Assembly (NCBI GenBank): GCA_903913285.1
Contig: CAIWKO010000015.1
Span: forward strand, 1 to 63,731
Length of the DNA: 63,731 nt
Origin: an uncultured Bacteroidales bacterium
Lineage (GTDB): Bacteria > Bacteroidota > Bacteroidia > Bacteroidales > CAIWKO01
Direction of reading: 5' to 3'
The notes under the pieces are model-generated. The model searched no databases. It was not told where the DNA came from and worked only from the letters and a program-made list of their open reading frames with translations. The translations under genes were made by a program, and so were the position numbers. The number at the start of each line of letters is the position of its first letter. Within the stretch, counting starts at the first letter, position 1. Positions 1 to 8,788 of the stretch are shown here, one piece after another.

Positions 1-252
1 CACACCGTCGAAGTCTTCCGACAGCCTGTCGAAGTCTTCCGACACACCATCGAAGTCTTCCGACACACCGTCGAAGTCTTCCGACACACCGTCGAAGTCT
101 TCCGACACACCGTCGAAGTCGTCCGACACACCGTCGAAGTCTTCCGACACACTGTCGAAGTCTTCCGACACACCGTCGAAGTCTTCCGACACACCGTCGA
201 AGTCTTCCGACACACCGTCGAAGTCTTCCGACACACCGTCGAAGTCGTCCGA
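1..252. repeat. 21-bp tandem repeat array, 12 copies
   Basis: Twelve head-to-tail 21-bp units with consensus cacaccgtcgaagtcttccg plus a final a. Single-base variants occur in a few units (for example cgtccga for cttccga in units 6 and 12, catcg for cgtcg in unit 3). There are no spacers. Because 21 is a multiple of three, all frames across the array stay open; frame 1 reads a seven-residue HTVEVFR repeat from the window edge to a stop at 328-330. I treat this as a minisatellite, not a gene. The array may continue left of the window. Confidence 0.97.
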
Positions 253-507
253 CACATCAATATCTCGCCGATAAAACAAAATTTCATTTTCAGCTATGTT
301 ATTATCAAAAAATCCGTAGGTTTGTCTTAAAATAAGGATCAAGGGTTAAAATAGTTTTGCCGCATAGGCTCTATCACTCTAAGATGTACCAAGTTGATTT
401 GATTGAATGTTTGTATATTTCTTGATGAAACTTTGTGTCTTCGTGTCTTTGTGGCTATAAATAAAATAGATAAAGTATTAACCATTTATTTGCATTAAAT
501 CTCTGTC
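253..507. other. gene-free stretch after the repeat array
   Basis: No credible coding sequence or hairpin. Near the 3' end, ahead of the gene at 508, lies a weak -7-like tttatttg (one mismatch to TAnnTTTG). I see nothing else in it. Confidence 0.6.
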
Positions 508-2634
508 ATGAATCAAAATACCAACATCGGGAAATTATTAGCTTTTTTGCTTGGCTTCAACACTGTGATCATTCAACTGGTGGTGTTTCGCGAGATATTC
601 AGTTTTCTATACGGAAACGAGTTGATATTCGGAGCGGCATTGGCATTATGGTTTTTGTTCACAGGTTCGGGAGCCATACTGGCACGTGTTTTTAAAAAGA
701 TATTGAAAATTTCTGTCGTGCCCTGGTTGTTTTGCATTCCACTGATAGCAGCAGGTTCAATGATATTATTATTTATGTTTTTCCGAAACAGTGTTTTTCT
801 GAGCGGAGTGGCAATGAACCCACTTCAAATCGTGTTGATTTTAACTGCTATTCTTTTGCCGGTTTGTTTGGTGTCGGGGTTCGTATTCACCTCCATCAAT
901 TCGCTATTCGCTTCCGCCAAAGAACAGATAATCGACTTTTATGCCATCGAATCGCTGGGTAGTGTTTTGGGCGGAGTGGTTTTTTGTTTTATTCTGGTCC
1001 GTTATTTTAATTTATTTCAGGTCATTTCCTTCCTTTCGTTGATAAGCGCATTCGTTTTTATCGGGATGCTCACCTTTAAAACTAACCGTTGGAGCATAGC
1101 GCTGGCTATATTCGTGCTGGTGGGGTTCAGCGGCATCACTCAGTATACTTCGGTTCAGGATGCAGCCTTGCGCCGCTTCTATCAGGGGCAAAAGGTGGTG
1201 GAGACACACGATAACGAATACGGCAAAACAGTGGTCACACAGAATGCAGGTCAGTATAACCTTTATGAAAATGGTATGCTGACCAACACTTCTAATAACG
1301 AGATGGCCAACGAAGAATCGGTTCACTATGCCATGGTGCAGCGCGATAAAGCCGATAACGTGCTGGTCATATCGGGCAATATTTCGTTGCTGGCCGATGA
1401 AATACATAAGTACCCGGTAAAAAAAATAGATTACGTTGAAATTAATCCCGATATCAAACAGATGCAGGAGAAATTTTTTTCAAAGAAGAAACCTGCCGCC
1501 ATAAATGAATTTGAAGTCGATGCAGGTATCTTTATCCGGAATACAAAAACCGTTTACGATATTATTTTGTTGAATACTGCCGAACCTACCTTTGCCCAGA
1601 CCAACCGTTTTTATACGGTCGAATTTTTTGAGCAGTTGAAAAAGTGTATGAAACCCGATGCTGTTTTCGAACTCAGCCTTACCGGAGTAGAGAATTATAT
1701 GAACAACGCTTCGGCCGACCTGAATTCTTCGGTTTTCAATTCTTTGAAGCAGGTTTTTCAGCATGTGATTTTGGTACCCGGCAACAAACTTTATTTTATA
1801 GCTTCCGACGGACCACTGACCTTGAACATTGCGGCCGCCATCACGGCCAGGAATATTCAAAACCTCTACGTGAACCAATATTACCTGGACGATGAGTTGA
1901 TCAAACAACGTTCGGAAAAGATCTTGTCAAAGCTCAAAGCAGATGCACCCCTCAATCACGACCTGAAACCCATTACCTATTTCTACGGACTAAAATTCTG
2001 GCTCAGCCAATATCAGCTGAGTTTGTATCTACCGTTTATCGTGATCTGCATAGTCCTGTTGTTGTTTTTGTTGGTGCTCAAACCCGTTAACATCAGTTTG
2101 TTTTCGGCAGGCTTCACTTCCTCATCGGTCGAAATGATCATTATCGTCGCCTATCAGGCATTGTACGGATATGTTTACGCCCAGATCGGCATAATTTTCA
2201 CTTTGTTCATGACGGGTTTGTTTTTGGGCAGTTATCTGATCGAAAAAAGGATAGCCACCACGGTGAAGAACTTCTTTCTGGTGCAAATCTGCGTGATAAT
2301 ATTTCTGGCTATACTTTGGGGCATATTTCAGGGCACAGAATTCTTGAACCCTGCCATTCAATATGTGTTTTATTTGATGATATTATTGCAGGCCATGCTG
2401 ACCGGAATTCAGTTTGCCATGGCAACGCAATTGAAAGATCAGGCAACTGCAACCAATGCCGGAAATTCGTATGGTATCGAGTTGTTCGGCTCGGCAGCGG
2501 GAGCTTTGCTTATAACGGTTATCATTATTCCGTTGCTGGGAATTCCAAATACTATTGCCGGAGTGATCATTTTTAACCTTTTCGCCTTGCTGATCATGGC
2601 AGTCAACAGAAAGTTCTTTTCGAGATTTGCGTAA
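508..2634 (+). CDS. Polytopic membrane protein with spermidine-synthase-like domain
   Basis: 708 residues. Hydrophobic segments at about residues 8-220 and 500-700 flank a soluble Rossmann-like centre (about 235-465), the layout of membrane-fused spermidine-synthase-like proteins. The centre follows the aminopropyltransferase pattern: VLVIS-type strand at 285-289, then YVEINPD, then VDAGIF, then YDIILLN. Two key features are eroded. The glycine-rich loop after the first strand is SGNISL (289-294) rather than GGGDG, and the catalytic aspartate of the DxxDP-type motif is Asn356 (NTAEP). Aminopropyl transfer is therefore doubtful; a structural or transport role, or a different methyl or aminopropyl chemistry, is possible. 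Monocistronic, ending in a bidirectional terminator. Confidence 0.75.
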   Translation: MNQNTNIGKLLAFLLGFNTVIIQLVVFREIFSFLYGNELIFGAALALWFLFTGSGAILARVFKKILKISVVPWLFCIPLIAAGSMILLFMFFRNSVFLSGVAMNPLQIVLILTAILLPVCLVSGFVFTSINSLFASAKEQIIDFYAIESLGSVLGGVVFCFILVRYFNLFQVISFLSLISAFVFIGMLTFKTNRWSIALAIFVLVGFSGITQYTSVQDAALRRFYQGQKVVETHDNEYGKTVVTQNAGQYNLYENGMLTNTSNNEMANEESVHYAMVQRDKADNVLVISGNISLLADEIHKYPVKKIDYVEINPDIKQMQEKFFSKKKPAAINEFEVDAGIFIRNTKTVYDIILLNTAEPTFAQTNRFYTVEFFEQLKKCMKPDAVFELSLTGVENYMNNASADLNSSVFNSLKQVFQHVILVPGNKLYFIASDGPLTLNIAAAITARNIQNLYVNQYYLDDELIKQRSEKILSKLKADAPLNHDLKPITYFYGLKFWLSQYQLSLYLPFIVICIVLLLFLLVLKPVNISLFSAGFTSSSVEMIIIVAYQALYGYVYAQIGIIFTLFMTGLFLGSYLIEKRIATTVKNFFLVQICVIIFLAILWGIFQGTEFLNPAIQYVFYLMILLQAMLTGIQFAMATQLKDQATATNAGNSYGIELFGSAAGALLITVIIIPLLGIPNTIAGVIIFNLFALLIMAVNRKFFSRFA

Positions 2635-2640
2635 TTTAAA

Positions 2641-2664
2641 AAAAGAGGCCCGAAAGCCTCTTTT
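2641..2664. terminator. Bidirectional intrinsic terminator
   Basis: aaaagaggc, loop ccgaaa, gcctctttt: a 9-bp perfect stem with an A-run on one side and a T-run on the other. It lies between two convergent genes (ending at 2634 and 2668), so it can serve both. Confidence 0.9.
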
Positions 2665-2667
2665 TAT

Positions 2668-4512
2668 TTATGAATTAGTAACTCTTTCGAGCCGCTTCAT
2701 AATAGAGAATATGAAGATAGCCGAAAGTACGCAACAAATGATGAATATCGACCATAGTTGCCATAACTCAAGTTTCCCCCAAAAAGTGCTTCCAATGAAC
2801 AGCAACTTATTGCCAACGGCAGTTGCCAAAAGCCAGCCTCCCTGCATGAGACCCTGGAAACGGGGAGGAGCTACTTTAGAAACAAATGATAATCCCATCG
2901 GGCTCAGGAAAAGTTCGGCAATGGTAAGTATCAGATAACTGCTCATGAGCCAGTAGGGCATCACTCGAGAACTGTCGGGAACGGGATTATATTTTATGTT
3001 TCCGGCTGCATCCACAAATTGCAGTTCGTGAGGCGAAACCAAATTTAATGAGGCAACCAAAACTACCATAAACCCTATGGCAGCAATGATCATCCCGAAC
3101 CCGATCTTCTTGGGTGTGGAAGGCTCCAGATTTTTCTTGCGCAACAAGGTAAAAACTCCCATAACAGGAAATGTAAGCACCACAATGAACATGGGGTTGA
3201 ACGACTGGAATATTTCGGGCGAGATAGGATTGCTTGCGCCAAAACCTGAGATAAAGTAATAGGTCAGATAACCGAAACCCAGAAACAATGCACCCCCGAT
3301 AAGTTTTTCCAAAGCTTTCTTCCTGATAAAGATGACCACGGCTCCGGCAATGGCAGCAATAAAAGCCAGTATGGAATTCAGATTGAAGAACACATTGGTG
3401 AAAGGATCAACTACTTTATATGTGTAGTCTCTTGCGAAAAAGGTAAGTGTAAGTCCGTTTTGATGGAACGACATCCAGAAGAATATTACTACGATAAATA
3501 CCAAAATAAGGGAATTTACACGGGGTCGTTCTATCTTTGTTGATATTTGTAGTATCCACGACACAAAACCAACGAAAAGCCCGATCGCCATACCAAGTTG
3601 AATATCGTTCAATGTAAAGTAAAAGATCAAAGACGTGGTAGCCATCAAACCTAATGAGATTAATATACTCACAACATTGCCAATCGATTTTGCTTTAGGA
3701 ACTCCGGTTTCGTCAGTGCTTGCCACCACTTTTACAGCCTTCTCTTTATTGGGCAGGTGTTTGTTGAAAATAACATACACAAGCAACGATATCACCATAG
3801 CGCCTGCAGCAATGCCGAACGCATAGTTGTAACCGGTTGAAAACACATTAATATAATTGTCGGAAAAGGCACCGAGGTCACTGACTGTTTTTCCCGAAAC
3901 TTTGTCGGCAAGCTGATGGAATTTTTCCAAAGCTGCCGGGTCGGTAATTTGTCCGCGTTTAAAAGCGTTGCACATGCCGGGTAATGTTCCGTCGTGCAAT
4001 AGTCCGTTGGCTTTGAGCCACCAGTTTCTAACTCCCGTGGCGACAAAAGGTGCAAAAAAAGCACCCACATTTATTCCCATGTAGAAAATCATGTAAGCTG
4101 AATCGCGCACTTTCGAGTATTTCGGATCGTCGTACATCTGGCCAACCACTGCCTGAAGATTCCCTTTAAACAAGCCGTTTCCGAATGCGATAGTGAACAA
4201 GCCGATCAAGGTGATGGTTAGTGTCATTCCGGGAACGGCCACTATGGCATAACCGGCAAACATAACTATGATACCTGCCAGGATAACGAGTTTGTACTTA
4301 CGGGTAGCATCAGCCAGTATCCCACCAAGCAAAGCCAGAGCATAAATGCCGAAATAGAACCAACTATAGTAGTTTCCGGCTTCTTTTTCTGATAAACCGA
4401 ATTTTGCCTGAAGAAATAATACCAGAATTGCCATCATGGTATAAAAGCCAAAACGTTCGCCCATATTTGAGAAAAAGGCTACAAATAATCCTTTTGGGTG
4501 ATTTTTAAACAT
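2668..4512 (-). CDS. POT/PTR family peptide:proton symporter
   Basis: 614 residues, inner-membrane major-facilitator protein of the proton-dependent oligopeptide transporter family, expected to import di- and tripeptides. The N-terminus carries the family signature GERFGFYTM (residues 18-26, the ExxERFxYY motif with Gly for the first Glu-side residue), and the typical SWFYFGIYALALLGG helix follows. About 14 hydrophobic segments are visible, including an insertion after TM6 (about 160-225) that is soluble. The length exceeds the usual 450-500 residues, as is common for Bacteroidota members with extra helices and loops. Start ATG at 4510-4512; a TAGGTTTG -7 element lies about 40 nt upstream. 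Confidence 0.92.
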   Translation of the reverse strand: MFKNHPKGLFVAFFSNMGERFGFYTMMAILVLFLQAKFGLSEKEAGNYYSWFYFGIYALALLGGILADATRKYKLVILAGIIVMFAGYAIVAVPGMTLTITLIGLFTIAFGNGLFKGNLQAVVGQMYDDPKYSKVRDSAYMIFYMGINVGAFFAPFVATGVRNWWLKANGLLHDGTLPGMCNAFKRGQITDPAALEKFHQLADKVSGKTVSDLGAFSDNYINVFSTGYNYAFGIAAGAMVISLLVYVIFNKHLPNKEKAVKVVASTDETGVPKAKSIGNVVSILISLGLMATTSLIFYFTLNDIQLGMAIGLFVGFVSWILQISTKIERPRVNSLILVFIVVIFFWMSFHQNGLTLTFFARDYTYKVVDPFTNVFFNLNSILAFIAAIAGAVVIFIRKKALEKLIGGALFLGFGYLTYYFISGFGASNPISPEIFQSFNPMFIVVLTFPVMGVFTLLRKKNLEPSTPKKIGFGMIIAAIGFMVVLVASLNLVSPHELQFVDAAGNIKYNPVPDSSRVMPYWLMSSYLILTIAELFLSPMGLSFVSKVAPPRFQGLMQGGWLLATAVGNKLLFIGSTFWGKLELWQLWSIFIICCVLSAIFIFSIMKRLERVTNS

Positions 4513-4550
4513 ACAGAGTAATTTTTAATGAAACAATAATTTTTGCTCTA

Positions 4551-4558
4551 CAAACCTA
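4551..4558 (-). promoter_or_regulatory. -7 element (TAGGTTTG) of the POT transporter gene
   Basis: On the minus strand the bases read TAGGTTTG, a match to the Bacteroidota housekeeping TAnnTTTG element, about 40 nt before the start codon. No clear -33 TTG at the expected distance. Confidence 0.5.
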
Positions 4559-4623
4559 CAACTTTTTCCCGAAAAAAGTAAAAGCAAAAAAATGCTGAAG
4601 TCAAACAATTTATGTTATCCTGC

Positions 4624-5607
4624 TTATCCTTTATTTTCAACTTCATCCAGCATTTGCTGCCGTATCTGGCGATACTTAATGATAGGCTGGTCGGCCATAA
4701 GCAAACGTTCATCCATATTGATGTCCGACTTTTTGGGGAGTTGCTTTAAAACAACTCTTTTGTCCTGATTTAATATTACCAGATTATACCGCATCATGAT
4801 CCAATCCAACAGTTGTACGAGCAAAGGAATGTTTGTTATATTCTGATACATTCGCAGAAAAAGCAAGGTGTTCTCTTCGTCTATGGGGGTGAACGAGATA
4901 AATATCAGCAGTTTTTCGGTAAGATAGTTTTGCCACAGGTTCGGAAAAATAAACTCCAGATGTTGTTGCCCGGGAAGTGGTTGAGGCATCTCGGCAGGTT
5001 TTAGCGGTTTCTGTCCTTCATCCAATTCGTTTTTAATAAATACATGAAAGCCCTTATCGTTAATGATCGTATTGGGTCCATTTATCAAAACCTTGTTACC
5101 TTTCCCGATAGAGGTTCGGTGAACAAAAGGAAGATGCAGCACATCCAGTTGGTTTTCGATGCAGCGAGTGTAATGCATGTTCCAATGATTTTCAATGTCG
5201 GCATAATGCAATTTTGGATCGATATTATCAAAAAAAGGAATCTCAGGAAGTCCTTCTTTAGCATCGCCCCAAAATATCCAGATAAAACCATGCTTCTCCT
5301 GTGTAACATACGATCTCTGAAAAAAAGTATCCGGAACTTTGGTGTTTTTTCCGTTTGCGGGTATCAGCACACATTTGCCATCGGTGCTGAATTCCAAACC
5401 ATGGAACGGACATTGAATATGATTGTCTTTAACCATGCCCTGACTTAGTGATGCACCTCTGTGACAACATTTATCGGCAATGCATCCGGTTGAATTATCA
5501 CTATTGCGCCACAATACCAGATTTTCGCCGAGGCGTTTGATACCAACTACCTTATTTTTCTTTAGTTTTTTGGCATCGTAAACAACATACCATTGATTTT
5601 TTATCAT
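4624..5607 (-). CDS. Rieske-type ring-hydroxylating oxygenase alpha subunit
   Basis: 327 residues from the ATG at 5605-5607. A longer frame starting at 5673 would run into the divergent gene's start region, so I prefer the internal start (MIKNQWYVV), which matches the usual N-terminus of this family. The Rieske [2Fe-2S] ligands are visible as KCCHRG and, 17 residues on, CPFHG. The C-terminal catalytic domain has the mononuclear-iron motif DVLHLPFVH (D-x2-H-x4-H). It would act as a cytosolic mono- or dioxygenase taking electrons from an unseen reductase. The substrate is unknown; no ferredoxin or reductase gene lies next to it. Members of this group include Pao- and vanillate-demethylase-like enzymes. 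Confidence 0.85.
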   Translation of the reverse strand: MIKNQWYVVYDAKKLKKNKVVGIKRLGENLVLWRNSDNSTGCIADKCCHRGASLSQGMVKDNHIQCPFHGLEFSTDGKCVLIPANGKNTKVPDTFFQRSYVTQEKHGFIWIFWGDAKEGLPEIPFFDNIDPKLHYADIENHWNMHYTRCIENQLDVLHLPFVHRTSIGKGNKVLINGPNTIINDKGFHVFIKNELDEGQKPLKPAEMPQPLPGQQHLEFIFPNLWQNYLTEKLLIFISFTPIDEENTLLFLRMYQNITNIPLLVQLLDWIMMRYNLVILNQDKRVVLKQLPKKSDINMDERLLMADQPIIKYRQIRQQMLDEVENKG

Positions 5608-5675
5608 AATTTCTTTCGATTTTTTGAAGATACCAACAATCAAATATACTATTTTTACACCAAAATAATACAATT

Positions 5676-6452
5676 ATGAAAAAATACATCATGCTGATTG
5701 CAGCTGTTTTTATGTTTGCTTCATGCTCAAACCAACCGAACAAGCAAGGTGAATATGTTGTTAAACCGGGCAAAAACGCCAAAGAACTTCATATAAAATA
5801 CTCCGACGACGGCAATATTTCGTACATACAGGAATACAACAACGGCAAACCCGATGGTATGCAATTGAACTACGGCAAAGAAAATATCAAAAATCTATCC
5901 ATTGTTAAAGATCAAAAGAATAACGGTTGCGGTATGGTTTTTCATTTGAACGGAACCCTGAACAATTTCGGAACCTATGTTGATGGAGCAAAAACAGGCT
6001 GGTTCTATGTGTTCGATAACTCCGAAATGCTCACCGGCAAAAGAGAATATATTAAAGTGAACGGAAATGAATTCTTGAATCAATGGATACAATATAATGC
6101 CGATGGCAGTGTCGACAGGGCTGAAAGTAATTATATTAAAGTAACTCCAAAGTCAGATACCGTAAAACAAGGCGATGAATTTGTGATGAACATAAGTTTG
6201 GAAGCAGCTTTTTTTAAACAATATATGATCGTTGTCATCGGACCTTATGACGCAAATTATGCTTTACCCAAAGGTGCAAAGTGCGATACACTGAGAGCAA
6301 TGAACTTTGTTGCAACCTATAAGACCAAGGATTATAAAAAAGGCAAGAACATCATTCGCGGCATGGTTGAGGATCTGCAGCCCGATGCAAAAAATCCGAA
6401 AATAATTAATGATCGTAAGATATATTTTACCCACGAATTCAGAGTGCAATAA
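5676..6452 (+). CDS. Lipoprotein with MORN-like repeats
   Basis: 258 residues. N-terminal signal peptide with a lipobox (FASC, Cys17), so predicted to be lipid-anchored. The middle (about 35-150) has short beta-hairpin repeats of the YDDGNISYIQEYNNGKPDG kind, as in the YwqK/MORN family (for example NGTLNNFGTYVDGAKTGWFYVFD and ADGSVDRAESNYI). The C-terminal 100 residues form a separate predicted beta domain that I do not recognise. Function unknown. It is transcribed divergently from the Rieske gene, with a short shared upstream region. Confidence 0.75.
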   Translation: MKKYIMLIAAVFMFASCSNQPNKQGEYVVKPGKNAKELHIKYSDDGNISYIQEYNNGKPDGMQLNYGKENIKNLSIVKDQKNNGCGMVFHLNGTLNNFGTYVDGAKTGWFYVFDNSEMLTGKREYIKVNGNEFLNQWIQYNADGSVDRAESNYIKVTPKSDTVKQGDEFVMNISLEAAFFKQYMIVVIGPYDANYALPKGAKCDTLRAMNFVATYKTKDYKKGKNIIRGMVEDLQPDAKNPKIINDRKIYFTHEFRVQ

Positions 6453-6508
6453 ATAGCAAGTAAAAAAAGCCAGCTACCTTATACCTGATACCATAGACCA
6501 AATACCCT

Positions 6509-7756
6509 CTAGGGCAGGAATTCATCACCCGTCAGATAGCCATGGGCAGTGGCATAAATGATAGAACGGGTGTAGCCCGAACAATCACCGATAAACTTCA
6601 TGTTTTTAAAATGTGCGTTGCTGAGTTTATTCGAATAGAACTTGATCTCGGGAGCATACACTAAGTTGTCGTCGTTGGCAACACCGGGCACAACTTTATC
6701 AAGTTGTTCTATAAAGTCAATGATGCTCTCAATGATCCTGCGCGGAAAAGCCAGATTGATATCTCCTAAAATATAACTTTCGGCAGGCAGGGTAGGGAGT
6801 ACCCTATAAAGTTTTTTTGTACGTTTTGAGTTTTTCAGGTCTTTGTATTTCTGAAGTATCACTTTGTTGGTTCCGGCAAGCAAATTGGTGAGCTTGGCAA
6901 TGTTAGAACCATATCCGATAGGATCATTGAAAGGTTCGGTGAGTTCAACTGTGGTTAAAATAGCAAAGTTGGTGTTGGTGCTTTTTTCGTTCATTTTAGC
7001 GTGACCGTTCACCGTGATAAAATCTTCGTATTTCTCACCGACAACATATCCCGAAGGATTGTTGCAAAACGTACGAACCATATAACCCGTTTTGCTGCGG
7101 TATTTGATTTTGAACTCGTACATCTCTTTATTCAGTTCGCTCACGATATGGTCGGGCAATTCGAAGCGGATACCGAGGTCGAGTTTGGTGTTTTCAAGCA
7201 CCAGTTCGGGATAATTGCCTATAATGCTTTTGATGAGTTTGTGCCCGCTTCTGCCCACCGATACAATGCATGCATCGAATTCATCGGTTTTGTTAAGTTT
7301 AACTTTGTCTCCAACAATTTCCACTTCGCTGACGGGTGAATTGAAATGGAAGTTCACATTCTTAAAACTTTTAAAGTGTTCGTAGATGTTGGATAGTACT
7401 TCTGCAAGCTGATCGGTACCAAGATGAAAGAACTCTGCTGCAATGGGCATAAAACCAAAGCGGTAGAATTCTTCGTAGTACTTCATATTGTGAAACGATT
7501 TACCGGTTTCGTATTCTTTGTTTTTGGTTTTATTTAAATAGAATTCGACCAGTTGACGTTGTATCTTCATGTCGATCTCAATGTCGCCGCCCATTTCGTT
7601 CGAAACAAAAAGTTTTCCGTCTGCACGGATGCCCGAAACACTCGAGGAGTATATGTCTTTTGATTTTTCGAAGATATGGAATTCGTGAGGGCTGTTGCCA
7701 ACTTTCTCGATAAAACCTATGGATGCGGCTCCGAAGCCAATGATCGCTATTTTCAT
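6509..7756 (-). CDS. FAD-dependent oxidoreductase (COG2509-like)
   Basis: 415 residues. N-terminal dinucleotide-binding fold: IAIIGFGAASIGF (residues 3-15, GxGxxS/G) followed by an acidic FEKS end of beta-2. A second conserved patch, CIVSVGRSGHK, is typical of this group, and near the C-terminus GDCSGYTRSIIYATAHG is the FAD-contacting GD motif. The closest family I recognise is the uncharacterised FAD-dependent dehydrogenases. Substrate unknown. It lies 22 bp downstream of the kinase-like gene at 7779-8333 in the same direction, so the two are probably co-transcribed. Confidence 0.78.
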   Translation of the reverse strand: MKIAIIGFGAASIGFIEKVGNSPHEFHIFEKSKDIYSSSVSGIRADGKLFVSNEMGGDIEIDMKIQRQLVEFYLNKTKNKEYETGKSFHNMKYYEEFYRFGFMPIAAEFFHLGTDQLAEVLSNIYEHFKSFKNVNFHFNSPVSEVEIVGDKVKLNKTDEFDACIVSVGRSGHKLIKSIIGNYPELVLENTKLDLGIRFELPDHIVSELNKEMYEFKIKYRSKTGYMVRTFCNNPSGYVVGEKYEDFITVNGHAKMNEKSTNTNFAILTTVELTEPFNDPIGYGSNIAKLTNLLAGTNKVILQKYKDLKNSKRTKKLYRVLPTLPAESYILGDINLAFPRRIIESIIDFIEQLDKVVPGVANDDNLVYAPEIKFYSNKLSNAHFKNMKFIGDCSGYTRSIIYATAHGYLTGDEFLP

Positions 7757-7778
7757 TTTTTTAGTTTTTTATGAACCG

Positions 7779-8333
7779 CTATGATTTAAGCCATGCAGAA
7801 AAACCAGAAACGATTTTCTCGCAAACTTGTCCGGGAGTGGTATCAGTGGTATCGATTATCAGGTCATAATTGCTGAGGTCGGAATAGTCGATGTGATAAT
7901 AGTTCTTGAAACGCTCGACTTCGTTTTTGCGGCGTGCTTTTATCTGTTTTTTTGCTTCGGTGAAGCTTTTATAGTTTTCACCGGTGCGTTTATCGTTGAA
8001 AATGCGTCGGGCGGCTTCTTCCACATCAACCGTAAGATATACTTTAAATGATTTTGGAGCGAAATGCCATGCCAAACGCGAATCGAATATCAGCGATTCT
8101 TTTGCCTGTTGCAGTTCGCTAACTCTTGCGTCTATTTCATCATCAATTTCGGGATGGCTTATGGTGTATTCATTCAGTTCGAGGGTTGTCATACCATATT
8201 TAACGGCTATTTCGCGCTGAATGCTTCCGGTGGAAATGATCTTAACTCCGAGCTTTTCGGAAAGTAGCAAACTGACATGGCTTTTGCCGCTGCCCAGGTC
8301 GCCGGTGAGTGATATTTTGGGATATTTTTTCAT
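7779..8333 (-). CDS. Cytidylate-kinase-like P-loop protein
   Basis: 184 residues. Walker A GDLGSGKS at residues 11-18, then STGSIQREIA, matching the (d)CMP kinase NMP-binding start. A DSRLAWHF segment follows, then a lid-like region with DKRTGENY and RRKNEVERF. This is the cytidylate-kinase-like family found widely beside the true Cmk. It probably phosphorylates a nucleoside monophosphate, or uses that fold for another small substrate. It heads a two-gene unit with the FAD protein. I give no gene symbol because the lid and length differ from canonical Cmk. Confidence 0.75.
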   Translation of the reverse strand: MKKYPKISLTGDLGSGKSHVSLLLSEKLGVKIISTGSIQREIAVKYGMTTLELNEYTISHPEIDDEIDARVSELQQAKESLIFDSRLAWHFAPKSFKVYLTVDVEEAARRIFNDKRTGENYKSFTEAKKQIKARRKNEVERFKNYYHIDYSDLSNYDLIIDTTDTTPGQVCEKIVSGFSAWLKS

Positions 8334-8411
8334 AAGCGTGCATTAATAATTACAAACTTACGGGAAAAAGCTGAATAAATTGGTAAGGAAGGGAAAATTT
8401 ACCCGACTTTT

Positions 8412-8783
8412 TTAGGGTTTACCTTCTTTTGGTTCTTTCGGTCGTGTTGTCTTTTCAAGTTCGAGATATTTAGGAAACAATGCTGCCGGAATGGCCTGTT
8501 TCACTTTATCGTCCCGGGTCTTTGTAAGTGCATCAGCCATCGTTTTGTCCGGTCTTGCAGGAGGTTTGGCTATTTTATCCATCTCGACAAAGAAATCATG
8601 GAAGGCAGTCAGGACTTTAATTTTTTGTGTGTTGTCGAGGCTAAGCGGCTGGCATATCTTTTCATCGATCATTTTTATCCGTTCTTCAATGCCCGGAGGT
8701 TTCATGTCTCCTCCGGGTTGTGCAAAGCACGCAATTCGTAGCAGGAGTATGGCAATACTGATAGCAATCGTTTTTGATCTCAT
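8412..8783 (-). CDS. Small secreted Spy/LTxxQ-like protein
   Basis: 123 residues. Signal peptide (about 1-21, ending CFAQ) and then an all-helical body with two LTxxQ-type positions: LSLDNTQKIKVLTAF and, after RDDKVKQAI, LFPKYLELEK. This resembles short Spy/CpxP-related periplasmic proteins of Bacteroidota. It has no membrane anchor beyond the signal peptide and no T9SS domain. It is the last gene of the downstream sigma-factor module, 5 bp after the DUF1566 gene, which suggests a soluble helper or metal/stress binder. The ligand cannot be inferred. Confidence 0.65.
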   Translation of the reverse strand: MRSKTIAISIAILLLRIACFAQPGGDMKPPGIEERIKMIDEKICQPLSLDNTQKIKVLTAFHDFFVEMDKIAKPPARPDKTMADALTKTRDDKVKQAIPAALFPKYLELEKTTRPKEPKEGKP

Positions 8784-8788
8784 CTACT

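Noticed and set aside
1-252. CRISPR array
   Set aside because: Units are directly adjacent at 21 bp with no spacers, and no cas genes are present.
4624-5673. 349-residue form of the Rieske protein
   Set aside because: The 22 extra residues are hydrophobic, atypical for the family, and reach into the divergent lipoprotein gene's upstream region; the internal ATG fits.
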